Of a DNA stretch of 51,727 nucleotides, positions 16,883-26,625 are shown piece after piece; the first letter of the stretch is position 1; each line of letters opens with the position of its first letter. The position numbers and the translations under genes were made by a program. Source of the stretch: Clostridiales bacterium (lineage in GTDB: Bacteria > Bacillota > Clostridia > TANB77 > CAG-508); assembly GCA_004553715.1 (NCBI GenBank), contig SFKP01000001.1, forward strand, positions 1 to 51,727, given 5' to 3'. The notes below the pieces were generated by a model that was not told the DNA's origin, made no database searches, and worked only from the letters and a program-made list of their open reading frames with translations.

Positions 16883-19603
16883 CTACTTATTTAAAATATT
16901 TTCTATCAATTCTTCTTCGTCTTTTTCTTCTTTTAATTTTGCTTCTTCTAATTTATTAATTAATTCTTGTAGTTTTTTAATATCATTTCCTATCATAGTC
17001 CAGTCATTGCTTTCATTAGATTCCTTTAAATTTTTATTTGCTTCAATGATTTCATTTATTAAATATTCAATATCTTCCTCCTCAATTTCGATATCTACCG
17101 CTTCTTGCGAAATCAATTTTTTTATTGCAGTTTTCAAATCATCGCCAATTGCTAATTTATTACCTGCAGATACAATAACTTTTTTTAAGATTGGTACTTG
17201 GTTTTCATTAATCAAAACTTGATAAATTGTCTCTACATATAGCAATTTGTTTTCAATTGGTACAACAAATAATTTTTTCTCTAATTTTGTTCCGGCAACA
17301 TTTAATGTTGCAAGTTCTGCAGAAATTTTTTCATCTTCATCAATCAATCTTTCAAGCTGAGTAGTACCAAGTGTTGGTATATCTCCTGTAAATCTATATA
17401 TAGTTAATTTATCTGTTCCCACTAAATAACCTACAATATTTTGCTTATCAGTTATTGTGTATGGCAATACTAATCCTAATTCTGATTTGTCGCTATTTGG
17501 CGTTCTTAAAAGTGTGTAATATGCTTGTATCTCTTTTGTTGATACGTTTTTATTTGAATTTTTACTACTTTCTTTAGCAATTGACCAAACATCATCTGCT
17601 CTATATAATATCTCCGGTCCAATATTGTGATACCTTGCAAGTTGTTTTGCTTGTATGTTATATAAGTATTGTGGATACACGATATGTTCTTTATATTCCT
17701 CAGGAATATCTTTATTTATGTCTTCAAAGATTGAAGGATACATATTCCAATATGCCATTATAATTGGGTCTGTTCTATCTGTTATATAAAATTCCATGGT
17801 TCCATCATAAGCATCTATGAATACTTTTACAGAGTTCCTAATGTAATTTATTCTTTTAATAGTTTGATTTCCGGTAGATACTGTCATCTTTTGTGAATAT
17901 GGATATTTGTCACTCATAGTATAGCCATCTAATACCCACACTAATTTACCTTCATCTGTAATTATCATATATGGATTTTCGTCATAATAAATATATGGTA
18001 AAACGCTTTTTACTCTTTGAATAATATTTCTATTTATTATGATATTGCTTTGTTTATTTGTATCACTTGAAAATGCTAGCTTTAAGTTATGCTCCTTTAT
18101 TCCAAGAATTAATCTATCAATAAAGTTCAAACTAATTCCAGCTTGTCCTTTATATGTATTATATGTATTAGTTGTACTTGTTAGTGGATAATCGTATTCT
18201 AATGCATCTTCTGAATTTGTAACTATTACCTCATTTGTTTGAAGTCCAAAATATATTCTAGGCTCTTTAATATTAATAAATTCACCTTTATTAAAACTAT
18301 TTCTTTTATATGTTAAAAGTCCGGAACTTTCTGTTTCTGATGCAGATGAAACTAAAACATCATATCCATGTGTATATTGATATGTTTTATTATCATAAGT
18401 TCTTGTATTGTTAGACACAATTTCTCTTGGGCTAACATATACTAATTCATTATTATAATAGCCAACTGCAGCTCTATTAAAAGTATAATAACCTAAATTT
18501 GTATAATATTCTTGCAAATTATCTAGTACAATCTTTTCGTCAAGTATATTTATATTATTAATCACGTCTTTATTGTTCTCAACATCTTCAGCAGAAATTG
18601 TACCTCCATTTTCTACTTCAATTTCTTGAATATCAATGTTATATGCAATTTTTGTATTTTCCATATTATATGTGATATATTGCTTTTCCTTATCAAATTC
18701 GTTTCTCCTTAAATATAACTTTTCTGTGCTTATTACGACTAAAAACAATAATATTAAATACATTGGTATATACATCATTTTTAATACAGCTTTTTTATAG
18801 TTGTTCTCTTTTAACTTTCTTATTGCAGAAACTATGCAAACAATTATGAAAATTGCAAAAATTAAGTATCCTATTCCTTTTATTGATATTTCTATTAATC
18901 CCGCCCCATATAAAACGGTTTTATCTTGCAAGGTCATAAATCCTTCATTTAGCATATCTGGAATTCCAGCTATTATTAATAATGAAACAAGTGAGATTAC
19001 AATTATTAAATTTGCTGTTAATTGCTTTATAAATGTGCTTTTCATTAATGTTGCAAAACTAATTCCTTTGTTAAAGAATTTATTGAATGCCAAAACATAA
19101 TATATAACAATATAAATAGTCAAAATAACAAACAATAAAATTAGATATATAATTACTGACTTTATAAATGGTATTATAAACATATAATATGAAATATCTA
19201 AATTAAATATTGGGTCATTTTGCCCAAACCAAACATTGCTAAAACATAATAGTATTTTTTCATAAAAAGTATTTATTGCAATTACTGCACCGATTGTTGC
19301 AAATGCTAATGCAATAGATTTATTGGGTAATTTAGGCATTTCTTTTTTTTCTTCAACGAAAAAGTTTTTTAAACCTTTTTTTATCAATCTATTAGTTATA
19401 TATGTAATTAAATATATAATTGCAAATGTAATTGCAAAAATTAAAACATTCATTTTTAAATTAGTTTTATATATTTCAACATTTTGCTTATCAATAGCTA
19501 TTGTTTGTAAATAGCTACCTCTTAAGTTTACATAACTAAATATTAAAAATAAAATTATAAAAGTATTTACAAAAATTACTCTTTTTCTAATATTTTTTTT
19601 CAT
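16883..19603 (-). CDS. UPF0182 family membrane protein
   Basis: 906 residues. About seven membrane segments lie in the first 320 residues, followed by a large extracytoplasmic domain and an acidic, lysine/glutamate-rich C-terminal coil. The segments VSPREIV, YPQYLYNIQA and the LVLPYTITDKQNIVGYLVG region are typical of UPF0182, conserved in Gram-positive bacteria with no established function. GAG-rich ribosome binding site and ATG fit. It sits between ftsY and the zinc metallopeptidase on one strand, so a shared message is likely. Confidence 0.88.
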   Translation of the reverse strand: MKKNIRKRVIFVNTFIILFLIFSYVNLRGSYLQTIAIDKQNVEIYKTNLKMNVLIFAITFAIIYLITYITNRLIKKGLKNFFVEEKKEMPKLPNKSIALAFATIGAVIAINTFYEKILLCFSNVWFGQNDPIFNLDISYYMFIIPFIKSVIIYLILLFVILTIYIVIYYVLAFNKFFNKGISFATLMKSTFIKQLTANLIIVISLVSLLIIAGIPDMLNEGFMTLQDKTVLYGAGLIEISIKGIGYLIFAIFIIVCIVSAIRKLKENNYKKAVLKMMYIPMYLILLFLVVISTEKLYLRRNEFDKEKQYITYNMENTKIAYNIDIQEIEVENGGTISAEDVENNKDVINNINILDEKIVLDNLQEYYTNLGYYTFNRAAVGYYNNELVYVSPREIVSNNTRTYDNKTYQYTHGYDVLVSSASETESSGLLTYKRNSFNKGEFINIKEPRIYFGLQTNEVIVTNSEDALEYDYPLTSTTNTYNTYKGQAGISLNFIDRLILGIKEHNLKLAFSSDTNKQSNIIINRNIIQRVKSVLPYIYYDENPYMIITDEGKLVWVLDGYTMSDKYPYSQKMTVSTGNQTIKRINYIRNSVKVFIDAYDGTMEFYITDRTDPIIMAYWNMYPSIFEDINKDIPEEYKEHIVYPQYLYNIQAKQLARYHNIGPEILYRADDVWSIAKESSKNSNKNVSTKEIQAYYTLLRTPNSDKSELGLVLPYTITDKQNIVGYLVGTDKLTIYRFTGDIPTLGTTQLERLIDEDEKISAELATLNVAGTKLEKKLFVVPIENKLLYVETIYQVLINENQVPILKKVIVSAGNKLAIGDDLKTAIKKLISQEAVDIEIEEEDIEYLINEIIEANKNLKESNESNDWTMIGNDIKKLQELINKLEEAKLKEEKDEEELIENILNK

Positions 19604-19623
19604 AACCTCACTCCAATTCTATT

Positions 19624-20529
19624 CTAAATGATAGCATTGATGAAATCTTCAGAATTAAATACTTCCATATCATCAATCTTTTCTCCAACTCCCACAAACT
19701 TAACAGGAATTTTGTTTTCATTTACTATTCCTAATACTACTCCACCTTTTGCTGTGCCATCTAACTTTGTAAGTACTAATCCAGTGATATCTGCAACCTC
19801 TTTAAAAGCTTTCACTTGTTCTATTGCATTTTGTCCTGTTGTTGCATCTAACACTAATAATATTTCTTTAGAACTACCTGGCAACTCTTTATCTATTACC
19901 TTCTTTATTTTTAGAAGTTCATCCATTAAATACTTTTTATTATGCAATCTTCCTGCTGTATCACATATTAAAATATCTGCATTTTCTTCTCTTGTTTTTT
20001 TGATAGCATCAAATACTACAGAAGCAGGATCTGCCCCTTCTTCTTTTTTTACAATATCCACATTTGCTCTGTTTGCCCATATTTCTAATTGTTCTACTGC
20101 TGCTGCTCTAAAAGTATCAGCTGCTGCAAGTATTACTTTTTTTCCTTCCTTTCTAAATTTATTTGCGATTTTTCCTATTGAAGTGGTTTTCCCAACTCCA
20201 TTTACTCCTACTACTAATACTACCGATGGCTTTGTTTCTAGTTTTAAAGAATTATCTGTTTTGTCTAAAATTGCTTTCATTTCTTCCTTTAAAGCTTTTT
20301 TTATTTCCTCTGCGTCACTTATTTTTTCTTTTTTAATTCTTTCTCTTAATTTAGTTATTATATTGTTAGCTGTTTCAAATCCAATATCTGACATAATTAA
20401 TATTTCTTCTAATTCTTCTAATAAATCTTCATCAACTTTTCTAAATGCACTAAAGACATCATTAATTTTATCGTTAAAATTATTTCTTGTTTTTCCTAAG
20501 CCTTCCTTCAATTTATTGAAAAATCCCAT
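19624..20529 (-). CDS. ftsY: Signal recognition particle receptor FtsY
   Basis: 301 residues, the short form without a long acidic A domain. FtsY is the membrane-side GTPase that receives the SRP-ribosome complex. NG-domain motifs: GVNGVGKTTSIGK (G1), DTAGRLHNK (G3), TKLDGTAKGG (G4/G5) and a terminal DDMEVFNSEDFI. The upstream AGGAATGTGA supports the ATG. Confidence 0.96.
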   Translation of the reverse strand: MGFFNKLKEGLGKTRNNFNDKINDVFSAFRKVDEDLLEELEEILIMSDIGFETANNIITKLRERIKKEKISDAEEIKKALKEEMKAILDKTDNSLKLETKPSVVLVVGVNGVGKTTSIGKIANKFRKEGKKVILAAADTFRAAAVEQLEIWANRANVDIVKKEEGADPASVVFDAIKKTREENADILICDTAGRLHNKKYLMDELLKIKKVIDKELPGSSKEILLVLDATTGQNAIEQVKAFKEVADITGLVLTKLDGTAKGGVVLGIVNENKIPVKFVGVGEKIDDMEVFNSEDFINAII

Positions 20530-20627
20530 TTAAAATCACATTCCTTTTTTTTAATTTTAATACCTTGATATTATATATTATTTTTTCTAATTTGTCTATT
20601 TTTCAGTAAAATAATTGTACATTTTAT

Positions 20628-20770
20628 GTTAATGTTAAGACCCCAATTTTCAAATTAGTAGCTCCACGTGTTGGTTGCACTTTTCTTTTCGTGCTTTAGC
20701 CTAAGAAAAGAAAATGTCCAACCGACAGCAAGATGGAGCAGATTATATATTAATTAGTCTGAGCTGTAAC
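20628..20770 (+). mobile_element. MITE copy C (143 bp)
   Basis: Ends GTTAATGTTAAGAC and GTCTGAGCTGTAAC, perfect 8-bp direct repeat CATTTTAT at 20620-20627 and 20771-20778. Same orientation as copy A. It lies in the 311-base divergent gap between ftsY and the LTA synthase gene, just upstream of the latter's promoter; nothing else is seen in that gap. Confidence 0.92.
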
Positions 20771-20791
20771 CATTTTATTTTTGCACAAAAG

Positions 20792-20818
20792 TTGACTTTT
20801 TTGCATTTTATGTATAAA
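20792..20818 (+). promoter_or_regulatory. Probable promoter of the LTA synthase gene
   Basis: TTGACT at 20792-20797 and TATAAA at 20813-20818 with a short 15-base spacer and a TG just before the -10. The start codon is about 20 bases downstream. It lies just outside the right target repeat of MITE copy C. Confidence 0.4.
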
Positions 20819-20840
20819 ATCATTTTAAAGGAAGTAAATT

Positions 20841-22829
20841 ATGAAAAATATTTTTAATAAAAAGAAATTAATTATTTCTTCAATAATATCAATTATTCTT
20901 ATTATATTTATAATATCATCACATAATCTTTTTATGGTAAATGACTCTTTTAAATATGCTTATTTTATATTGTCAATAGTATTTGCTATTTTAATTTGTC
21001 CTTTTTATTCTATTAACTTAAAATTAAGTTCGAAATACAAAACCTCATTTAATATAATAACCTTTGTAATTTCTGATATATTAATCTGCTTTGTTTTAGA
21101 ACTTTTAAATAGTAATAACATGTTTACTATTGGCTTTACCAAATTACTTTTTAATTTTATTATAATTGGTATTATATACTTAATAATTTTTGCAATTACA
21201 AATAGAGCTAGTTTAACTCTTATTATATCTAATACATTTTTATTTGTTTTAGGCTTTATAAATTATATGGTTATGATGTTTAGAGGAACGCCACTTAGTT
21301 TATTAGATGTCTTAAGTATCAAAACAGGAATAAGTGTCGCTTTTGCTTACAAAATACATTTTACCTTTTATGCTGTTGTAGCAACTGTTTCCTTTATATT
21401 TCTTTTGTTTTTGATATTAAGAACAAAGTCTGAAACAGATAAAAAGCATAAATTTTTTAGAATTGTATCACTACTTTTTTGTATGCTTATAATTTATATC
21501 TTTTTTACTACCAACTTTATCTCTCTATTTAATCTTTATACTTATCTTTGGATTCCTTCCAATGAGTATAAAACAAATGGATTTTTAGCTAGTTTTGTAA
21601 AGCAAACTAAAGAAATTAATGTTTCTAAACCAGAAAATTACTCTTTAGAATTTTTTGAAGATTTTAAAAATGCAAATTATCTTGCTGAAATAATAGAGCA
21701 AAATCCTAACATTAATGAAAACTTATCAGAGGATAAGCCAAATATTATAGTAATTATGAATGAAAGCTTTTCTGATTTAACAGTACGAAGAAGTTTTGAA
21801 ACAGATAAAGAATATATGCCTTATTTGAAAAGTATTATGTCTTCTACAATTAGCGGAACAGTTCATACCTCTGTATATGGCGGCAAAACTCCTAATTCAG
21901 AATGGGAATTTTTAACTAATAATTCAATGGCATTTTTAACTTATGCAAATATTCCTTATCAGCAATTTATAAATAGATACTCTCATTCTTTAGTAAGCAC
22001 TCTAAAGTCTCAAGGTTATTACACCTCGTCTATTCATCCTTGGTACAGTACAGGTTACAGAAGGAACTATATTTATCAATTTTTTGAATTTGATAGTTCA
22101 GTTTTCCTTGAAGATATGGATGGTTTAGAGTATATTAGGAAATATCCTAGTGATTTATCTACATATCAATATTTAATATCTTCTTTTGAAAATAGAGATA
22201 GGTCGAAACCATACTTTAACTTTACAATAACCATGCAAAATCACAGTGGATATGATCTTCCTGGTATGGAATCTGAGATATTTTTAAAAGATATTTCAGA
22301 TTGTCCTAGAACTGAACAATATTTAACACTTATTAGTAAATCTGATGATGCTTTAAAATATTTAATAGATTATTTTGATAATATTGATGATAAAACCATT
22401 ATACTGTTTTTCGGAGACCATCAACCACCTTATTTAGATGATACTTTCTTAAATTATTTAGATGCAGCCAAAGAACCTGATTCATTATCAGATGAAGAAA
22501 AAAGTTATATGACTCCATATTTTATATGGGCAAATTATGACATCCCAGAATATGAAGTTCAAGATATTAGTTTAAATTATTTGTCTATATTATTGTTAGA
22601 TGTAGCAGGTTTGAAAACCACTACATATATGAACTTTCTACGAAATATGCAAAAAGAAATTCCTGTAATTACAGGACATGGTTATATGGATGAAAACGGT
22701 AATTACTATAACTTTGGAGAAGGTTTAAATGAAAATCTTAAATTTATAGAAGATTATAGACTTTTACAATTCAATAATATGTTTGATAAGAAAAATAAAT
22801 TTGATGAATTGTTTATAATAAATAATTAG
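20841..22829 (+). CDS. LTA synthase family phosphoglycerol transferase
   Basis: 662 residues. About five membrane segments (within 1-235) precede an extracellular sulfatase-fold domain. Catalytic features of LtaS are present: metal-binding Glu in NES, the nucleophile Thr in GGKTPNSEWEF, and the metal-binding pair in FFGDHQPP. The family polymerises glycerol-phosphate from phosphatidylglycerol onto lipoteichoic acid or related glycolipids. AAAGGAAG precedes ATG. All CGG triplets in it are out of frame. Confidence 0.88.
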   Translation: MKNIFNKKKLIISSIISIILIIFIISSHNLFMVNDSFKYAYFILSIVFAILICPFYSINLKLSSKYKTSFNIITFVISDILICFVLELLNSNNMFTIGFTKLLFNFIIIGIIYLIIFAITNRASLTLIISNTFLFVLGFINYMVMMFRGTPLSLLDVLSIKTGISVAFAYKIHFTFYAVVATVSFIFLLFLILRTKSETDKKHKFFRIVSLLFCMLIIYIFFTTNFISLFNLYTYLWIPSNEYKTNGFLASFVKQTKEINVSKPENYSLEFFEDFKNANYLAEIIEQNPNINENLSEDKPNIIVIMNESFSDLTVRRSFETDKEYMPYLKSIMSSTISGTVHTSVYGGKTPNSEWEFLTNNSMAFLTYANIPYQQFINRYSHSLVSTLKSQGYYTSSIHPWYSTGYRRNYIYQFFEFDSSVFLEDMDGLEYIRKYPSDLSTYQYLISSFENRDRSKPYFNFTITMQNHSGYDLPGMESEIFLKDISDCPRTEQYLTLISKSDDALKYLIDYFDNIDDKTIILFFGDHQPPYLDDTFLNYLDAAKEPDSLSDEEKSYMTPYFIWANYDIPEYEVQDISLNYLSILLLDVAGLKTTTYMNFLRNMQKEIPVITGHGYMDENGNYYNFGEGLNENLKFIEDYRLLQFNNMFDKKNKFDELFIINN

Positions 22830-22831
22830 AT

Positions 22832-22867
22832 AAAACCCTTTTAAATAACCATATTTAAAAGGGTTTT
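22832..22867. terminator. Bidirectional terminator between LTA synthase and upp
   Basis: 16-bp inverted repeat (AAAACCCTTTTAAATA and its complement) around a 4-base loop, with T runs on both strands. It serves the two convergent genes. Confidence 0.8.
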
Positions 22868-22882
22868 TACATTTATTATTTT

Positions 22883-23509
22883 CTATTTTGTTCCAAATAT
22901 TCTATCTCCTGCATCTCCTAAGCCTGGCACAATATATGCATGTTCATTTAATTTTTCATCTATATGAGCACAATATATTTGTACATCTGGATGTTTTTCT
23001 TCTATTCTTTTAATTCCTTCTGGTGCTGCAATTATACATAAGAATTTAATGTTTTTTACTCCTTTTTCTTTTAAAAGCTCTATTGCATCTAATCCTGAGC
23101 CACCTGTTGCAAGCATTGGGTCCAATATTATTACATCTCTTTTTTCTATGTCTTTTGGAACTTTAAAGAAATATACATTTGGTACGAAGGTTTCTTCATC
23201 TCTGTACATTCCAATATGTCCTATTTTTGCATTTGGTACTACTTTTATTATACCATCTAGCATTCCTGTTCCTGCTCTTAAAATTGGAACAAATGCATAT
23301 TTATCTTCATTTATTACATGTGCTGTCATTTTTTGTATTGGTGTTTCAATTTCTATTTCATTTAGTTCTGCATCTTTCATTGCTTCATAACATAACATTG
23401 TTGCAAGCTCTGATACTATTTCTCTAAATTCTTTTGTACCTGTTTTTTTGTTTCTTAATATTGATAATTTGTGTTCTACTAGTGGGTGATTTAATTCGAT
23501 TGCTTTCAT
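22883..23509 (-). CDS. upp: Uracil phosphoribosyltransferase
   Basis: 208 residues, standard length. Makes UMP from uracil and PRPP in pyrimidine salvage. The PRPP loop DPMLATGGSGLDAIE and the uracil-binding C-terminal GLGDAGDRIFGTK are visible. AGGAGG precedes ATG. It is followed by the terminator at 22832-22867. Confidence 0.96.
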   Translation of the reverse strand: MKAIELNHPLVEHKLSILRNKKTGTKEFREIVSELATMLCYEAMKDAELNEIEIETPIQKMTAHVINEDKYAFVPILRAGTGMLDGIIKVVPNAKIGHIGMYRDEETFVPNVYFFKVPKDIEKRDVIILDPMLATGGSGLDAIELLKEKGVKNIKFLCIIAAPEGIKRIEEKHPDVQIYCAHIDEKLNEHAYIVPGLGDAGDRIFGTK

Positions 23510-23586
23510 AAAAAACCTCCTAAAATTTTATATTTATTATAAGTATATAAATATACTTTATAACCACACATCACAAATGCCAGATT

Positions 23587-25296
23587 TTACATCTTATCTG
23601 GCATTTCAATTCCTAGCAATTCTGCACCTGTTTTTAATACTTGGCCTACAGCTAAAGTAATGAATAATCTTGCATCTTGAAGTTCTTTGTTCTCAGTAAT
23701 TACTTTATATTCATTATAGAAATTACTGAAAGCTTGTGCTAAATCAATTAAATATCTTGCAATTATTGATGGTTCATTCTTTTCTGCTGCATTTTTAATA
23801 GTTGCTTCAAATTGATAAATCAATTTTACTATTTCAATTGCTTGTTTTTCATTTAAATATTTACAATCTATATTTTCAAAATCAGGAATATATCCTGCTT
23901 TTTCTAATAGTCCTTTTGTTCTTACATATATGTATTGCATATATGGTCCTGTTTCTCCTTGGAAGTTTAAAATTGTGTCCCAATCAAAGATTTCATCTTT
24001 GATTCTGCTATTTGATAAATCATTAAAAATGATAGCTCCTACTCCTACCTTTCTCGCAATTTCTTCTTTGTTTTCTAAGTTAGGATTTTTTTCATTAATA
24101 ATAACTTTAACTTTTTCTATTGATTCATTTAAAATATCTTCTAAAAATACTGAATTTCCTTTTCTTGTTCCTATTTTTTCTCCTGTTTTATCAACAACAA
24201 GTCCAAAAGAAACATGTATTGATTTTTTAACATAATCTCCATATCCCATTAATTCTAATACTTTAAAGAATTGCTCAAAATGTAATTTTTGTTCTCCACC
24301 AACTACATATATCATTTTTTCAAAATCAAATGATTTTACCCTGTCAATAAATGCTGTAATATCTCTTGTTGCATAAATAGTGGTACCTGCTGAAGTAATT
24401 ATTATACAAGGTGGCATATTATATTCTTCTAAATCTACAATTTTTGCTCCTTGGCTGTCCTTTAATAATCCTTTTGCATTTAATTCTTTTACAACTGCCT
24501 CCATTTTATCGTTGTAATATGCTTCTCCTCTATATTCATCGAAATGAATGTTTAATAAACTGTAAGTTTTATTATAATTTTCTATACTTACATTGCGTAT
24601 CCATTCCCATTTTTTTAGAGCTTCTTCATCCTTTTCCTCTAGTTTTTTAAAGCATTCTCTTGCTAGTTCCGTTAATTCAGAATTGTTCTTTTCTTCTTTA
24701 CAAAATCTTACATAAATATTTAACAAACTTTGAATTTTATTATTTTCAAAATCATATTCATTTCCCCAAAGGTTTAATCCCGCAAGAACTTTTCCAAATT
24801 GCATTCCCCAATCGCCCAAATAATTTATGCCAATTACATTATAGCCTAGAAACTTATATATTTTGTATAATGCTCCACCAATTACGGTTGTACGAAGATG
24901 TCCAATATGAAATGGTTTTGCAATATTTGGAGAAGAATATTCAATAACAACATTTTTTCCATCTCCTAAATTTGATGAACCATATTCTTCTTTTTTTGAA
25001 GCTACTTCTCCTAATGTTGTTTTTATTAGTGTTTCTTTATTTATATATATATTTAAATAACCACCAACAACATCTATTTTTTCTATAATTTTCCCATCTA
25101 TAGCTATATTTTCTTTAATTTCTGTTGCAATCATTGGAGGTGCTTTTCGTAATGTTTTTGCCAATTTAAAGCAAGGAAAAGCGTAATCTCCAAGCTCTGC
25201 ATTTGGTGGTATCTCTATATATTGCATTAATTCGTTTTTATCTAATTGTACTACTTCTGCAATTTTCTTTGCTATCTCTTCTTTAAAATCAATCAT
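23587..25296 (-). CDS. argS: Arginyl-tRNA synthetase
   Basis: 569 residues. Charges tRNA-Arg with arginine. The N-terminal Arg-tRNA-synthetase domain is followed by the class I core with PFHIGHLRTT (HIGH) and GTRKGNSV at the KMSK position, then the DALR anticodon-binding domain. The start overlaps the end of pfkA closely (one-base gap), with GGAG inside the pfkA end, so the two are translationally coupled. No T-box leader is seen because the gene is internal to an operon. It is relevant here that the set of tRNA-Arg species in this organism appears altered (see the CGG finding). Confidence 0.96.
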   Translation of the reverse strand: MIDFKEEIAKKIAEVVQLDKNELMQYIEIPPNAELGDYAFPCFKLAKTLRKAPPMIATEIKENIAIDGKIIEKIDVVGGYLNIYINKETLIKTTLGEVASKKEEYGSSNLGDGKNVVIEYSSPNIAKPFHIGHLRTTVIGGALYKIYKFLGYNVIGINYLGDWGMQFGKVLAGLNLWGNEYDFENNKIQSLLNIYVRFCKEEKNNSELTELARECFKKLEEKDEEALKKWEWIRNVSIENYNKTYSLLNIHFDEYRGEAYYNDKMEAVVKELNAKGLLKDSQGAKIVDLEEYNMPPCIIITSAGTTIYATRDITAFIDRVKSFDFEKMIYVVGGEQKLHFEQFFKVLELMGYGDYVKKSIHVSFGLVVDKTGEKIGTRKGNSVFLEDILNESIEKVKVIINEKNPNLENKEEIARKVGVGAIIFNDLSNSRIKDEIFDWDTILNFQGETGPYMQYIYVRTKGLLEKAGYIPDFENIDCKYLNEKQAIEIVKLIYQFEATIKNAAEKNEPSIIARYLIDLAQAFSNFYNEYKVITENKELQDARLFITLAVGQVLKTGAELLGIEMPDKM

Positions 25297-25297
25297 A

Positions 25298-26434
25298 CTA
25301 ATCTCCTAAATTTATACCTAAATTTCTTGCTACCATTATTAAATCATCTGTTTGTTTTATTGTTTTAATATTTGTTAATTCTGTTCCACCTGAGCGAGCT
25401 CCAATTTCTTTATTTTTTCCAATTACATCTTCTATAGGAACATAATTTAATCTACCATTTGTAAGTGTTACTAAAACATTGAAAGTTCCATTTAAAGCAA
25501 GTTCCATTGCTTTAGCTCCATATTTAGATGAAAGAACTCTGTCATACGGTGTTGGAGTTCCACCTCTTTGAACATATCCTAATACTGTTGTTCTTGAAAT
25601 CATACCTGTCATTTTTTCTAATTGTTCTGCAACCTGTTCTCCAATTCCACCTAAACGTACATTGTCTAAGCCTTTTCCATCTTCAAGTACTTTCTTTATT
25701 ACCATTTCACCATCTTTAGGTTTTGCACCTTCTGAAACTACAACTATACTAAATTTTTTGCCATTGTCTCTTCTTTTTGTAATAGTTTCAGCAACTTTAT
25801 TTATATCATAAGGGATTTCTGGAATTAATGCAACATCTGCTCCTCCAGCAATAGCAGATTCTAGTGCAATCCACCCTGCATATCTTCCCATTACTTCTAA
25901 CACCATAACCCTATGATGTGATTCTGCTGTTGTGTGTAATCTGTCTAATGCTTCTGTTGCAACAGCTACAGCTGTATTATATCCGAAGGTTATATCTGTA
26001 TGTGCAACATCATTATCTATTGTTTTTGGTACCCCTATTACATTAATACCTTTTAAAGATAAATCTCTTGCAGATTTTTGTGTGCCATCTCCACCAAGTG
26101 TAAAGATACAGTCAAAACCTTCTTTTCTAACATTTTCTACACAAATATCTGATAAATCTTTATATTCTATTTTACCATTTTCTTCTACTTTATATTGGAA
26201 TACATTTGTACTATTTGATGACCCAATTATTGTTCCCCCTCTATGCAAAAGTCCAGAAGCTGTACTTTTAGATTCTAATTTTATAAAGTTATTTTTTAAT
26301 AATCCCTGATATCCTTCTATATATCCATAACATTCAACTCCGTTATTTTCAGCAGTTTTAACGATTGCTCTAATAACTGCATTTAATCCGGGAGCATCTC
26401 CACCATTAGTAAGAATTGCAACTTTTTTAATCAT
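25298..26434 (-). CDS. pfkA: 6-phosphofructokinase
   Basis: About 378 residues. Phosphorylates fructose-6-phosphate. GGDAPGLNAVIRAI and GGDGTQ are present. The phosphoryl-donor site has Gly (GGDGT) as in ATP-dependent enzymes but Lys (PKTIDNDV) at the second position, where classical ATP-PFKs have Gly and PPi-PFKs have Lys. Such mixed types usually use ATP, but this is not settled by sequence. ATG at 26434 has AAGGAAGG six bases upstream; a TTG one codon earlier is less likely. It heads a pfkA-argS operon. Confidence 0.92.
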   Translation of the reverse strand: MIKKVAILTNGGDAPGLNAVIRAIVKTAENNGVECYGYIEGYQGLLKNNFIKLESKSTASGLLHRGGTIIGSSNSTNVFQYKVEENGKIEYKDLSDICVENVRKEGFDCIFTLGGDGTQKSARDLSLKGINVIGVPKTIDNDVAHTDITFGYNTAVAVATEALDRLHTTAESHHRVMVLEVMGRYAGWIALESAIAGGADVALIPEIPYDINKVAETITKRRDNGKKFSIVVVSEGAKPKDGEMVIKKVLEDGKGLDNVRLGGIGEQVAEQLEKMTGMISRTTVLGYVQRGGTPTPYDRVLSSKYGAKAMELALNGTFNVLVTLTNGRLNYVPIEDVIGKNKEIGARSGGTELTNIKTIKQTDDLIMVARNLGINLGD

Positions 26435-26603
26435 CAAAAACCTTCCTTTCGTTTTATCTATGAGAACAGAAAAATCTTATATCGGGTCAAGATAATATTT
26501 GATTTTTCCTATACAATAAAGTAAATTGTAAAATTCCTTTTAATATTATATCAGTAAAAAAAATATTTACAAGTATTTTGTTAATTTTTTATAAAAAATA
26601 TGT

Positions 26604-26609
26604 TATAAT
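26604..26609 (+). promoter_or_regulatory. Probable -10 element of htpX
   Basis: A perfect TATAAT 17 bases before the chosen ATG. No convincing -35 at 17 bases; TTGTTA lies 20 bases upstream. Confidence 0.35.
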
Positions 26610-26625
26610 GAATGTGGTGATTTTT

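Noticed and set aside
23575..23606. Hairpin at the argS stop codon as an intrinsic terminator
   Set aside because: The 11-bp stem is clear, but no U tract follows on the minus strand and it includes the end of the coding sequence, so I could not support a terminator call.
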